Shown: positions 13,701 to 24,500 of the stretch, piece by piece
Numbering within the stretch: the first letter of the stretch is position 1
Layout: the number at the start of each line of letters is the position of its first letter
Source of the DNA: Dendrophyllia cribrosa
Lineage: Eukaryota > Cnidaria > Anthozoa > Scleractinia > Dendrophylliidae
Direction: 5' to 3'
Assembly (NCBI GenBank): GCA_024195265.1
Contig: JAJLRJ010000008.1
Span: 26,611,932-26,675,931, forward strand
DNA length: 64,000 nt
Made by a program: the position numbers and the translations under genes
The notes under the pieces: model-generated
Seen by the model: the letters and a program-made list of their open reading frames with translations, nothing else
Databases searched by the model: none
Told to the model about the DNA's origin: nothing

Positions 13701-16700
13701 CCTTGTCGCTTCACTGATCTCTCGAGAAATTAATTGCACAAACGGGCCACAGTACACTCGATCGAGCTTTGGAAACATTTTGCCGACTCAGAAAATAATT
13801 GCGCTGGATAATCTCCCATAATAAAACAGCTAGTTTTTCTCTCCCAGAAATGTTATCGAGCATCTGTTTGGCCAGATATGAGCGAGATTCAAGCCAGACA
13901 ACAGTCCCGCTCTTAAAACAAGCAAGAATCAAGCAACAAATGTTTTTCTCTAGATGGATCACGCGGATGGATCGATGGAATGCTCGTGAAACCAAACGCG
14001 GCTTATGTTTATTCCCAGCCCGAAGACACTCCAAACTTTCTGTGATGTTTTAGCGTGGTGGAATACTTGGAAATGAAGGCTGAGAGTTTGGAAAAGCTTA
14101 ATCTTAATTTGGTGAGCGAAACTACAAAGAAAACAGAGAATTTGTAGAAGTGCATAGTCTGTTTATATAAATACTTGTGACTTTCACTTGTGCCAGCGTG
14201 TTTTCAGGTTTCAAATTACCGTTTTGACATATGCAAATTCGGTTCACTTTTACCACTTTTCCCAAGAGACCGCCAAGCACTTCTTTTTACCGACAACTAC
14301 AACAAACTTCTTAGGGTTTAATTTTTTTCTCTGCTACCAAACTTTCCCTACCGTCTTTAATTTCGATTATAATTTTTAGTTCCATTTAAGATTTATTTTA
14401 ACAACCATGAAGTGCAAAAATAATTTTACACATGAATTTTGCATGACTGCTGCACTTTGGGTTTAACCCCAGAGCGTCTCTTTAAATTAAAGGGCTATTT
14501 TGACAGATTGGGGTTTGTATAAATGTGTATTTTCACTGAATCGAGTCACTACTTTGGCATAGTTTTACTTGCCAAGACTGACAATCTTTCCTAGCAACAT
14601 TTTGAGATGAAGCGATGTTACTTTATCACACTTTTCTATTTGAATGGCTACCATATCTCCAACTTTGAAGATGTTTTTAGCCTGCTCTTTTTTGGTTATT
14701 TGCTGGACCACCTTTTCGTTGAAGGTAGACTGGTTGGAGACAATCTTGCGTCTTTTTGCTTGCCGCTGATCGTTGAATCGACTCTCTGACTTTTCTTCCT
14801 GGTCTGCTTGGGGGCCTGGTTCTTCTGCATCAGGATGCTGGTTGGCTTCTCTGTGAGCTTTGAAGCTAAACACTGCTTCATATGGACTAGTTTGTATGGC
14901 TCTGTGATGTGTTATGTTCGTGGACAGGTGTAGCTTGCTTCTGTTGTGAAATGGCACCACTTTGTAAAGTCTTTGTTTGCTTCCATGCTTTAATTCTATG
15001 TCATTCTCTTTGGCAAAGTTTTGAACCATTTCATTCTTATCACAGATTATTTGCTTTGGGTACCCATATGTGTTGCAATACACCTTCAGAGTAGCCAGGA
15101 CTTCAGTAGCTTTCTTTCCATGCAGAGGATAAGCAGTGACAAACTTTGTGTGGTGATCATTTACAGACATGGTGTGTGGGGATTTGAACATTTGCATGCA
15201 CAGTTTCTAAAATCCATCAAGTCTTTTTCAGTGAGGCTAATAGGAAACCTTCACTTTGCAGTGAGCTTTTAATAGGCTTAACTCTGTTTGTTATTGATTT
15301 CTGCTCTGAATGAAGCTTGTTTAGGCCAACAAACACATTGATAACTCTCTGACTTATTTCAGAGTAATTTCTGTCAGTTACATGTAGTCATTTTTCTGTT
15401 TTTTGTCTTGGTGAGCTTCAGCTATTTTTAGGTAAAACTGTTCTTTATCCACACAATAATCTTCATTTGCTGCTGCCATTTGGCAAGAACCTAAAATGCC
15501 TTGCACATAAGACAAGCAGAAAGGACATGGGATCTATGAGAGGGGAGAGGGTAAGGTGAGGGGGGTGCACAGAAAGGATATGGGTAGGGAGGGAAATTTG
15601 TCTGCCATTCTTTTCTTACCATTCTTTTTAGACCCCCCTAAAAAAGCCAAGCCCCTATTTTTTTTAACCACACCCCATAAATAAAATCCCTTTTTAGACA
15701 GTTGATAGACAAACCAGTTCAAAAAATTTTGAACCAAAGGTAAATTTTGACCCACAACATATACATGTATCAGTAGTGTGTGCCGGCCTGTGCATGCATA
15801 CCAACAATTTATTGAAAGACCTGTTGGGTATTAGGAGCTGCCTTAGGGGATGGGTGCACCCATATAAAAGTGACAAACTAATAATTATGAGAAATTCCTG
15901 ATTGATGAATTTATTTTTCACCCCTGTGAGGTAATTACTCTTTCTGACAAATAGTTCTCATCATATATCCTAAAGTTATTTTTTGAGGGAAAAAAGGTTC
16001 TACCAAAAAAAATGAATATGAAAACCAACATTTTAGGGTTCAGCAATAAGGAAGTCTTACTCTCTGACTCTGTGTGATTATCTATGAGCATGACACTGCA
16101 ATGTGTATTTTGATTCTCCTCTGTTATTTTATTTTGCTTAATTTTTCATTTCCTCTTTTAAAACTAAAACTTGGTATTCTCAATGCTTTGCTCACCTTTC
16201 TTGTGTGCTCTCAGTGCTATTTTCAAATTCCTCCTCATCATTATCAATTCGACTTTCAGAACTGCCAGCTGCCTGACTTGCAGCATTAAACTGGTCCAGA
16301 AAACTTTGCATAATATTTACAGGGTAATTATGGTCGTTGCTTATTCTTAATTTGTGCATCCTTGCAGCCATTCTTTCCTCTGACAAAAATTGTTTAGTGG
16401 AAGGACCACTTTGGCTAAAACAAAAATGGTAAAAATGTATCTGTTCAGAAGTTACTGACAATGGAAATTATTGGATGACTGTATAAATGAGTAAACTCCC
16501 ACAAACCCACCATCTTTAACTCCAGAGCATGTTGAATCCACCCTATCCTGAACTTAACCCTTTCACTACCAGAGTCAAGACATGAAGTGTAGTTCTAACT
16601 TTTTGAGTCTGTCGACGAAATCCTATGGTGTGACCATTCAAATGGAACCTCTTTGGCAGTACTTTTGCATGGTACCATTTGTTTTTCAACATTTTACAGA

Positions 16701-18935
16701 ATGAAATTTGGGAATTTTCTTGAATTCTGATTTTTGGCACTCTTGGCAGTTAATGGGTTATTAACGTTCCGGTATTCCCATTCTATTTGTGATGGGTGCT
16801 CTATGGAAAAACAGGAAAGAACACTAAAATGATGTGCTAAACAATAGGCACTGAATGCATGCCTAATTACAACTTCCCCTTTGCATGCTTGTATTACCTG
16901 CTTAAACAAAGGAGTGTGTCTGGTCCAACAAAGACACTGTGCTAAATAATATGCAAGCAAAAAGAAAATGGCAGAATAGCGTGTCAAAATGCACATTAAC
17001 CATATTAGGACCACAAAGCCGTGATTTGAGTTATCTATTTTTACTCCTGTTGGTTGCCAAGGGATGCGGATTCCCAGCAAAAGAAACATTATTACTGTTT
17101 AACTTACCCTTCCTCATTATCAGTAACACTACTTTTCCGTTTTGCTCTGCTGGAACAAAATCTGTCATGGCTCCTTCGTGAATAAAATAATGACAAAGTC
17201 AAAATAAAATATCAGTGATGTAATGATTATACAATCTGATAGGCCAATTAGTGGGTTATTTACAGGAAGTCACAACAGGGTCAATTAATTTATGGTCCTA
17301 TTTTCCATTGCAGAACATATACCTACAACAACAACAAAAAACAACTCAAGTGAGGTTACCATAATGATTAAATGGAATAAAATTCTTGGATTTGTACCCA
17401 GGTCTACAACAGTTCAGTACAAACTAGAGTGGGATCTGTACAAGCAAGATTAAATCAGACCAAAAACAAATCTAAAAAAAAAAAAACCACCCACATTCTC
17501 ACTATCCTGTCACCTATTCATGCTCTGCCCAAACTCCCCCCCGCTGCCCACCCCTCTCCTGGACAACTGAAATCAACTTGGCCTAATGATGTACTTTAAC
17601 ATGATACATCGTAAAACAGGAAGTGAACTTCTATGGGCCAAATCCAACTATCTGCCTCACAATTAACAAAAGTGTTTGTCTAAGGTATGTAAATCCAGAT
17701 CTTGCGATCAAAAACTTGACTTTCAGTTCTATTCAAGGAGAAACCAATCTTAGATTACAATCTGGTTTCAGATTGGTATCTGAATCTGGTTTCAGATTGG
17801 TATCTGAATCTGGTTTCAGAATGGTATCTGAATCTGATTTCAGATTGTGCATTCCATTTAGTGAACTAGTTTCAGATCAACAGCATGTGACGGTTCAGAA
17901 CCCACAAACAAACAAAGGACCTTCACAAAGGGGCCTGGGGAAAATGACTTACTTCTATCTGACCAAGGGTCTGTTCATACATGGACAGTAAAATGGGGCT
18001 GACACAGTCACTAAGATCTTCTTTTACCCCTGTTGCCTTTGGAAAAATACTGCATTGTTTAGGTGAGAAGGGGGGCTGATACCCAATGTTACCAAGATCT
18101 TTATTTTGTTTATGGAGATCCCAAAAAACAGGTCTGTAATTTTATTATTATTAATATTAAAAAGCCTTGACTGAGTTACTGTGATGAACCTACTGTAAGC
18201 AAGCCCCCTTAATGATAACCCAAGCTGGTTGCTTACAAGAGGTGGTGACTTGCTAGAGGTCAGACCATATACTACATGTCTCCGTATACTACTTTTAACA
18301 CTTTCCAGTATTCACGAGATAAAAATGGTCATTCATTCCAGTGGATAATTCTTTTTCATAACTTACCTTACATCTGTTTCTCCTTGTGGCATTTCTATAT
18401 TTTTATTGTAAACATTGTCAATTAAAGTTCCAGGGGCTGAAAAATTGGGAAACTGTAAGCCTGATGCTGTTCCGGGATTATTTGAACTCGATCTTGGCAA
18501 AGAGTTAACATGTGAAGGGGGAAATGTTTCACCCTCATTGCTTGGGTTACTGTTTGAATGCAATTGCACATCGTGTGATGGTGTATTCAACACAGGCCGT
18601 AAAGAGAAGAACCTTTCATACTGAATGTTCCTCGACGGTGCTGAACTTGAAGTGCTGGGCTGTTGCAAGTTGGAATGCAGAGTTTGTAATTGTCCCTGTC
18701 GCTGATTTGCCAGATCTAAATTTCTGGACAGTCCGACACCTTCGATTCTTTGTTGTGGTGGTGGAAATTGCGGTCCTCGAAGAGAGTATCTCAGACCATT
18801 TTGATTGCTTCCTAATGTATTGAGATTTCTTGCCGAAGGAATCCTTTGTGTTTCTCTTTGCTGGTTCGTAGTGGAAAATGAATCTTCGTTGTCCCAGGAA
18901 ATAGTTCCATAGGGGATGCTGTTATTGTTGTCCAT
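10764..18935 (-). CDS. HCFC1R1: HCFC1R1 (HPIP)-like host cell factor C1 regulator
   Basis: Seven exons on the minus strand: 18935-18367, 17149-17108, 16414-16196, 12762-12661, 12284-12200, 11628-11513 and 10833-10764. All splice phases agree and give 400 residues ending MEQ-stop. Exon 3 encodes KQFLSEERMAARMHKLRISN followed by DHNY. This matches the human HCFC1R1 segment KQFLSEE-x-MA...L...NDHPY, and DHNY is a [D/E]HxY HCF-1-binding motif. Exon 4 ends SIIPEAIFKQL, recalling LIPEALRLL in the human protein. Human HCFC1R1 binds the HCF-1 kelch domain and promotes its export from the nucleus. The coral protein is about three times longer because of an Asn/Ser/Gln-rich N-terminal exon (~189 residues) that looks disordered. 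Exon 6 holds a serine run. The orthology call rests on two short motifs. Confidence 0.75.
12401..12464 (+). repeat. 18-bp tandem repeat, about 3.5 copies
   Basis: TTTCAACATTGTTTACTA repeats three times with one 2-bp insertion, plus a partial copy. It lies in the intron between exons 4 and 3 of the HCFC1R1-like gene. Confidence 0.85.
13094..13254. mobile_element. MITE with CAGGGGTGTAGC ends (copy 2)
   Basis: It is about 80% identical by eye to 7271-7428 and has the same ends. CCAGG is duplicated at 13089-13093 and 13255-13259. It ends 9 bp before the Ginger-like element begins. Confidence 0.85.
13617..13690 (+). repeat. GAGTCTCGAGT tandem array
   Basis: Six or so overlapping variants of TCGAGTCTCGAGT between 13628 and 13686 sit inside the Ginger-like element. 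The unit is itself palindromic (CTCGAG). Confidence 0.75.
14565..15197 (-). pseudogene. Ginger/KRBA2-type integrase-like transposase fragment
   Basis: The 210-residue frame reads VNDHHTKFVTAYPLHGKKAT, then YGYPKQIICDKNE, which align with the first two catalytic regions of a DDE integrase core (DHxTKF and the D-N-G region, here DKN). HHRAIQTSPYEAVF is the usual C-terminal landmark. The segment expected to carry the third acidic residue is replaced by a basic stretch, so the core looks deleted. The C-terminal VGDMVAIQIEKCDKVTS resembles the small domain at the end of KRBA2 and Ginger2 proteins. No zinc-binding N-terminal domain is visible upstream. Family knowledge places these enzymes in the nucleus joining transposon ends to target DNA; this copy is probably dead. 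Confidence 0.72.
16554..16764. repeat. Possible TTAA-flanked MITE
   Basis: TTAACCCTTTCACTACCAGAGT at the left resembles the inverse of AGTGCCAAA..ACTCTTGGCAGTTAATGGGTTATTAA at the right, with 1-3 bp gaps. The ends recall the element at 25131-26149. Confidence 0.45.
17754..17847 (+). repeat. 24-bp tandem repeat, about 3.8 copies
   Basis: The unit TCTGGTTTCAGATTGGTATC plus TGAA repeats with few changes. It lies in intron 1 of the HCFC1R1-like gene; an open frame through it is not conserved-looking. Confidence 0.88.
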
Positions 18936-19453
18936 TGCGGAGTTCTGTCAAATATCTCCCCGATTTAGACACGATGTTCCCGAAGAATGGTTGAAATTCT
19001 CATACGTAAAGGCTACGAAATGCGTGTGGTTTGCTTATCGTGCGAAAATAACCAATACTGTAAAGAAAAGGTACCATAATTAACCCGATTTGTCCATATC
19101 TGGGGGTAAAAATCATCCAATTATAACAGCCATAGCAAATCCTTTATATGACCAGCAAGTGAAAATTTCAAATAGTCGCACGCAAAGGAATTTAAATATT
19201 TTAGGGAGGGGTGGGTCGGGTGAAAGTTTCTAAAATGTGGAAAGAGTGCTACAATGACATTCAGAACTGAAAGAAAACTAGCAGATTTAATAAACTTAGA
19301 CGGATAATCTATATTTCACAAAAATAGGTCCATACTTAAATTATAAAATCGATCAATGGACTACCCTTGATTTTGTCCCCACCTAGACCCCGACAAGGTC
19401 AAAATAGTGTCATCGTCATAGTATCGCGGGCTCAGAAGACTTCTAATTCCAAG
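18936..19453. promoter_or_regulatory. Bidirectional promoter region between HCFC1R1-like and Sel1-repeat genes
   Basis: The start codons of two divergent genes are 518 bp apart. No TATA box stands out near either start. The arrangement suggests shared control, but the sequence shows only the spacing. Confidence 0.55.
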
Positions 19454-21529
19454 ATGGCGACCAACATGGTGGCTTGCTTTCGTTGTTTGCGTCCGGTTTC
19501 TCAGCTGTGTCGTCCAATCGTTCCAGATGGGACCCGGTATTTTCTTAGAAAACGATGTGTAAGACATTATATGAGCTACAACTCTAGGTTTTTAGGCACA
19601 AAAAGATGTGGTTTGCCTGTGTTGCCAATTTCTCTAAGAAAAGACAGAACAGCATTGGTGGGCACAAGAGAAAACACGTACAGATTTTCAAGTTCAACGA
19701 CTGCCGATAATCCTCCAGAACTCAGTGAGTGATTTTTATACTGGTACCTGATACTTATAGTTATTATGGAATTAAACGTTGAGGAAGTGAAATATAAAGG
19801 AAAATGTATGTACCTTCCAGGCATCCCCCTACCCACCCCACCCCTCCACTCTCCCCCTACCCACCCTCCCTCCCCCCCCACCCTCCCCCTCCACCCACCC
19901 CTCCACTCTCCCCTCTACCCACCCCTCCCCCTCCACTCTCTCGTCCCCGACAAATTAACCCTAAATTTACCCCCCTTAATACAGCTGTTAATAGGACATT
20001 ATGTCAAATCGAAGTAAATTTAGGAGAGATTTTTAAATAACCGGCCGCTTATTTACGTATGTGTATTTATACGTTTTGTAGAACAAAGCATTTAAAATCA
20101 AAAGAAACCATTCATAATCAATGACATGCAAATAAGTGGCTGGGTATTCTACAGTTTAACCTAAATTTGGAGAAATTTATATATCTAGTTACTTACCTGG
20201 CTTAACCATCATGTTTGATGCGCAGGTCCCAGTTTTGACTTGAAACGGTGGGCAGCACTTGTCGGAGACCTTCAATGTGTTTTTTGCCTGACAGTTAATT
20301 GTTGATAATAAGGCTAGACATCTTGTCAAGAGACAATGTACATTTTAGTTACCAGCATTGATTGACCTTTTTTGATGATAACTTAGCAATGACCATCATA
20401 TTATTGTCTGAACAAGCATTTTTTCAAGTGTTCAGAGTACCTTATTGGTACTAATTTTCGTGTCGCTTTAATTTCGCGATTTAAAAAAAATCGCGAACTT
20501 AAAGCGACGCGAAAAAAAATTCCCGCGAACTTTAATGCCGCGAAATTTAATACCCTCCTATATTTCTTGTTTTCTCAATTTAATGAAGAAACACATGTCT
20601 ACGTACATGTATTGTGTATAATGTGTAAAAGCTCTATGGCATGCCTACAGATGATAAACAACAGTTTAACAGTCAAATTTCACTATCTGTGTTACTTTGA
20701 ACCTCTTCATCTGTATCGCTATCGTCATATAGTTTGGTTTTGTTATGAGTTGATGATTTTCAGCAATAAGAAGTGTAAAATAATAAAATTCTCGAAATAA
20801 AATGTTTTTTTTTTTTCATTTTCGCGAAAATTAATTCCCTAAGAAAATAATTTTGCACCCAAATCGCGAAAATAAAGACCCGCGAAATATGCCGACCTTT
20901 TTTTCGCGAAATTAAGTGCCCGCGAAAATTAGTGCCAATAAGGTAGCTCTTACACACCTGTTATAAAAAGTGAATACTAGAGAAGTGATTACAAGCGAGT
21001 ATGAACCCAAACAATTCTTCTTATTGGGCTAAGTTAGATCGGTGAAACCCAAGTGGACGGGGCTAAGTTCGCAAAACACTATCCACTGTCCAGATAAATC
21101 TCCATCCAGGGGATAATTGACAGTTGGATTTGTGAATGCTTATCCACTGGATAGTGATTTATCCATTAGAAAGCATTATCTATACTCTTTGAACAACTGG
21201 GCCAGTTGTATTTTTGGGTGAGCAAGCTCTTACTTAGCTGCCATCTTGGAAATATGAAGCAAAGGAAGATTGGGGAGTACAAAAATTTTAGTGAAGGGAT
21301 TGGATTTCAAATAAAGAGATGCACGAGGGGTGGGTTAGACAGAAAAAAACATGTACCTGTCTGTGTCCCACCCCCACCCCCACCTATCCAACTACCCTAC
21401 TACCATCTCACTTTGTTTTGGGAATCCAAGATGGCACCTTGACACACAAAATTATGCAATATTAATTCCAACACTCTCACCCTTCCCCCCAAAAAAAACA
21501 AACAAAACAAAAACAAAAAGCAAAAAAAA

Positions 21530-21563
<34 letters not shown>

Positions 21564-24500
21564 TCCTAGATTGCAGGCTAACTGAACTTGTCGCTTAACT
21601 CTTGCAGCCTATGAAAGTCTTTCAGAACTAATAAAAGACAAACTGCAAGAATCTCTAGATCAAAGCTCATTGGACAGCCATTTAAAACTTCTAGAAGCTT
21701 TGTTCAAGCACTGGAAAGGAGAAGTTTTATCAGTAGCAGTCACAAGGATAGCACAAAATTGTAAGTTATTTCAACTGGTTTAAGGCTGTTCACAGTCCCC
21801 TATTTTCCCTTCTGTTTGTCCAGTTTGATTGTTGAGTTTGTTTAGTTGCCATCTTGAATGTCACGATGCACTAAAAGCTGAAAGAGTACAAAAACTGCTC
21901 AGGAGGGTGGGGTGAAAGTGAAGATAGTGTGGGTTCCCACCTTATCCCTTCCATGTCCCCACCCCTTGAGCAGTTTTTTGCACTCTCCCCAGTTTTAAGC
22001 ATGCCATGAATTTCAAGGATTGGTCTCGACGAACACACAGAAAAACAGGGGACTGTGAACAGTCTATTCAGATCAGATTCTGGTTTTTAAATTTTATTCA
22101 AAATAAGAGGTCCACTTCATGGAAAAATTTGTACATGGAGTCATGATGTGATCAAGTGCGAGTTGAAAGTTTAAGCTGTTGTTCCCTAGGGAGTTCTACA
22201 GTTTTGGTGTCCTAGGGAGTTAAATTGTCTTGAGACATGACATGTTGTCAATAATCACCCCACTTCTAATTACTTCATGCTTAATATAAAAACTGGCAGG
22301 CAATGCAAATAGGTCAGATTGGCCCCTTTGGCTCATAGACATAGAGAGACTAATAAAACATTTTAATAAGTTTTTTTGTTACTTTCTGAATGCAGTATAA
22401 TTAATATTATTTTCATTTGGCAATTTTATGAGCCTTTTCATAAGTATATAAGGTTGAATGATATGGTACCTGGTCATGTGCTAAAATTACAATCTTAAAT
22501 ATTATTATTTCAGTACCTGCAAAGGAGGTCTATAAACTTGCTGCACTTATTTTTGAGACCAAACCCTCAGGTAAGACATTTTTCTTAAATTACTTCTAAA
22601 CGACTGCTTAGTAAATTCAATCAAATTAAAATAATAATTATTGATAATAGCTAATAAAAGAATAATTAGAAAATATGTCTTGTTGAACGAAAAAAGAGAA
22701 ATTCTGCACTCGGTAGGGGTTTCAAACTCGCAAACCTTCAACCCATGTAGTGACTGGCGCCTCTATCCATTATGCAATGGAGCTATTAGCCATGTTTTGC
22801 TTGTTTTAATCTCCACTCTTTATGTAATTGGCTATAAGCTCTGACATCCTACATCATTGCTTGAAAACAATGCATTTGCTACCCAGCACTGAGTTAACAG
22901 AATGCAATATTTCATCTTGGCTTGTCATCTTTTTTTTTTACAGGAAACATGCCTTTTAAGTTGCCAAAGGTTTTATTGTTTTTTCTTCTTCTCATTGTGT
23001 AGTTGGAAAAGCTGCTGTTGAATTGTCTGCTCCACTGTTTAGATTTTCAGCAATGGCAGGTGATACAGATGGGATGTACAGCTATGGCAAATTGCTGGAA
23101 ACAGGTCAAGTGAAATTGGGATGTATCTTCTTTGTACATATCATAAGGGTATTAATAGTAAAACAAGACTGGGGTACAAATTTTATTGCACATAGAAACC
23201 TATCATTTCATGTGCAGTCATGTTAATGATCATTTACATATTAACCAGGGAGTAGGGATGGTGCAGAGGTGAAGGCACTCACTTTCCACCCGGCGTTCTA
23301 TTCCTGGAGGCAAAACCATATGTGGGTTGAGTTTGTTGTTGGTTCTCATTCTTGCTCTGAGGATTGTTCTCGGGGTTACTGCAGTTCTAGTCCCTCAACA
23401 AAAACCAACACTTCCGAATTCCAGTTCAATTCTGAAACAGTGGAAGTAAGAGCCACCTTGTGTTTTTTTTCTGAAATTCCTTTTTATTTAATATTTATTT
23501 ATTTTTATGATAGTGAGTATGTAATCACAGTTGACATCAAATTGCAGCGGATTTCACTGCATTGTGTAGTCCCAGGTTTTCAGACATATTTTGTTATTTA
23601 TGATTTTTTCATCATGTGTTGCATCAAGCTCAGAAAACAGTAAAGAAAATTCACAAATCAAAAGCAAAAGGCTAATTTTTTCATTTTTTTTTCCATGATC
23701 CAAAAAAGGAACCCTACAATAAAAAAAATCCTGCAAAATTTCCCCGTAAAAATTTACTCCACTGTCAAAATTATATATAAATATCCCTTTTTACTGTATG
23801 TAAAATCATGTTGGAACTTCTCTTTCGTTCAGATGTAATTGAAATAACGTGACACTGATTAAGGCATTTTACGTTTACATGTTGTTTCACCTGTATTTTG
23901 ATTGAATGTACTCATTAAATAAAAATGAAATGTTGCAATTCCAATAACGCGACTTCCTGCAAATCGCAAATAATTAATTTCCAGCAAGAAAAAACAGTCT
24001 TTCCCAATCGCAAAAATTAGTTCCTGCGAAACACAAAAAATCACCTATCTGCAAAATTAAACTCCCACAAAAATTTAATGCCACATAACCTACATAACTT
24101 TACAGTGCATACTTTTCAACTGATTTTCTCAAACCCATCAATTCAAACTCATTTAGTTTGAAAAAAGAAAGTCAGAAACGTGACGGTGGTTTGGAAACCC
24201 ATTCTTAATTTTGTAGACAGTTTTGCCAATTTATTCCTTCATTTTCTTTACATTTAAAGATCAGTTTGAGAAGTTATTAATATCAAACACTCAAAAGAGT
24301 GTTTCATCAGGTTCACTTACGTCCAGGATTGTAGATAATTAGATGCATGGCAAATTTTGATATCCAGCACGAAGTGCCCCATTAAGTCTAAGTGTTAACT
24401 ATCTTTTTTGAAATGTAAGGTAAGCATTAGTGTTAGTGTTGTTTTTAGGTTAGGGTAAACGCACCTGTTTATCTACTTAAAGAGCAGAATTTAGGGGACA

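Larger units (their letters stand above)
13264..15759 (-). mobile_element. Ginger-like DNA transposon, degenerate, TATA target duplication
   Basis: Inverted ends of about 49 bp start TGTTGTGGGTCAAAATTT at 13264 and the inverse ends at 15759. TATA is present at 13260-13263 and at 15760-15763. Ends beginning TGTNR, a 4-bp duplication and a retrovirus-like integrase frame inside are the combined marks of Ginger transposons. The element lies in an HCFC1R1-like intron. It is only 2.5 kb and its integrase gene is partial, so it looks inactive. Confidence 0.8.

Noticed and set aside
16691..17089. 131-residue minus-strand ORF between HCFC1R1-like exons
   Set aside because: Intronic; the splice model skips it with perfect phase and it has no recognisable domain.
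17623..17991. 122-residue plus-strand ORF with GFRLVSES repeats
   Set aside because: The repeats are a translation of the 24-bp tandem repeat in an intron of the HCFC1R1-like gene.
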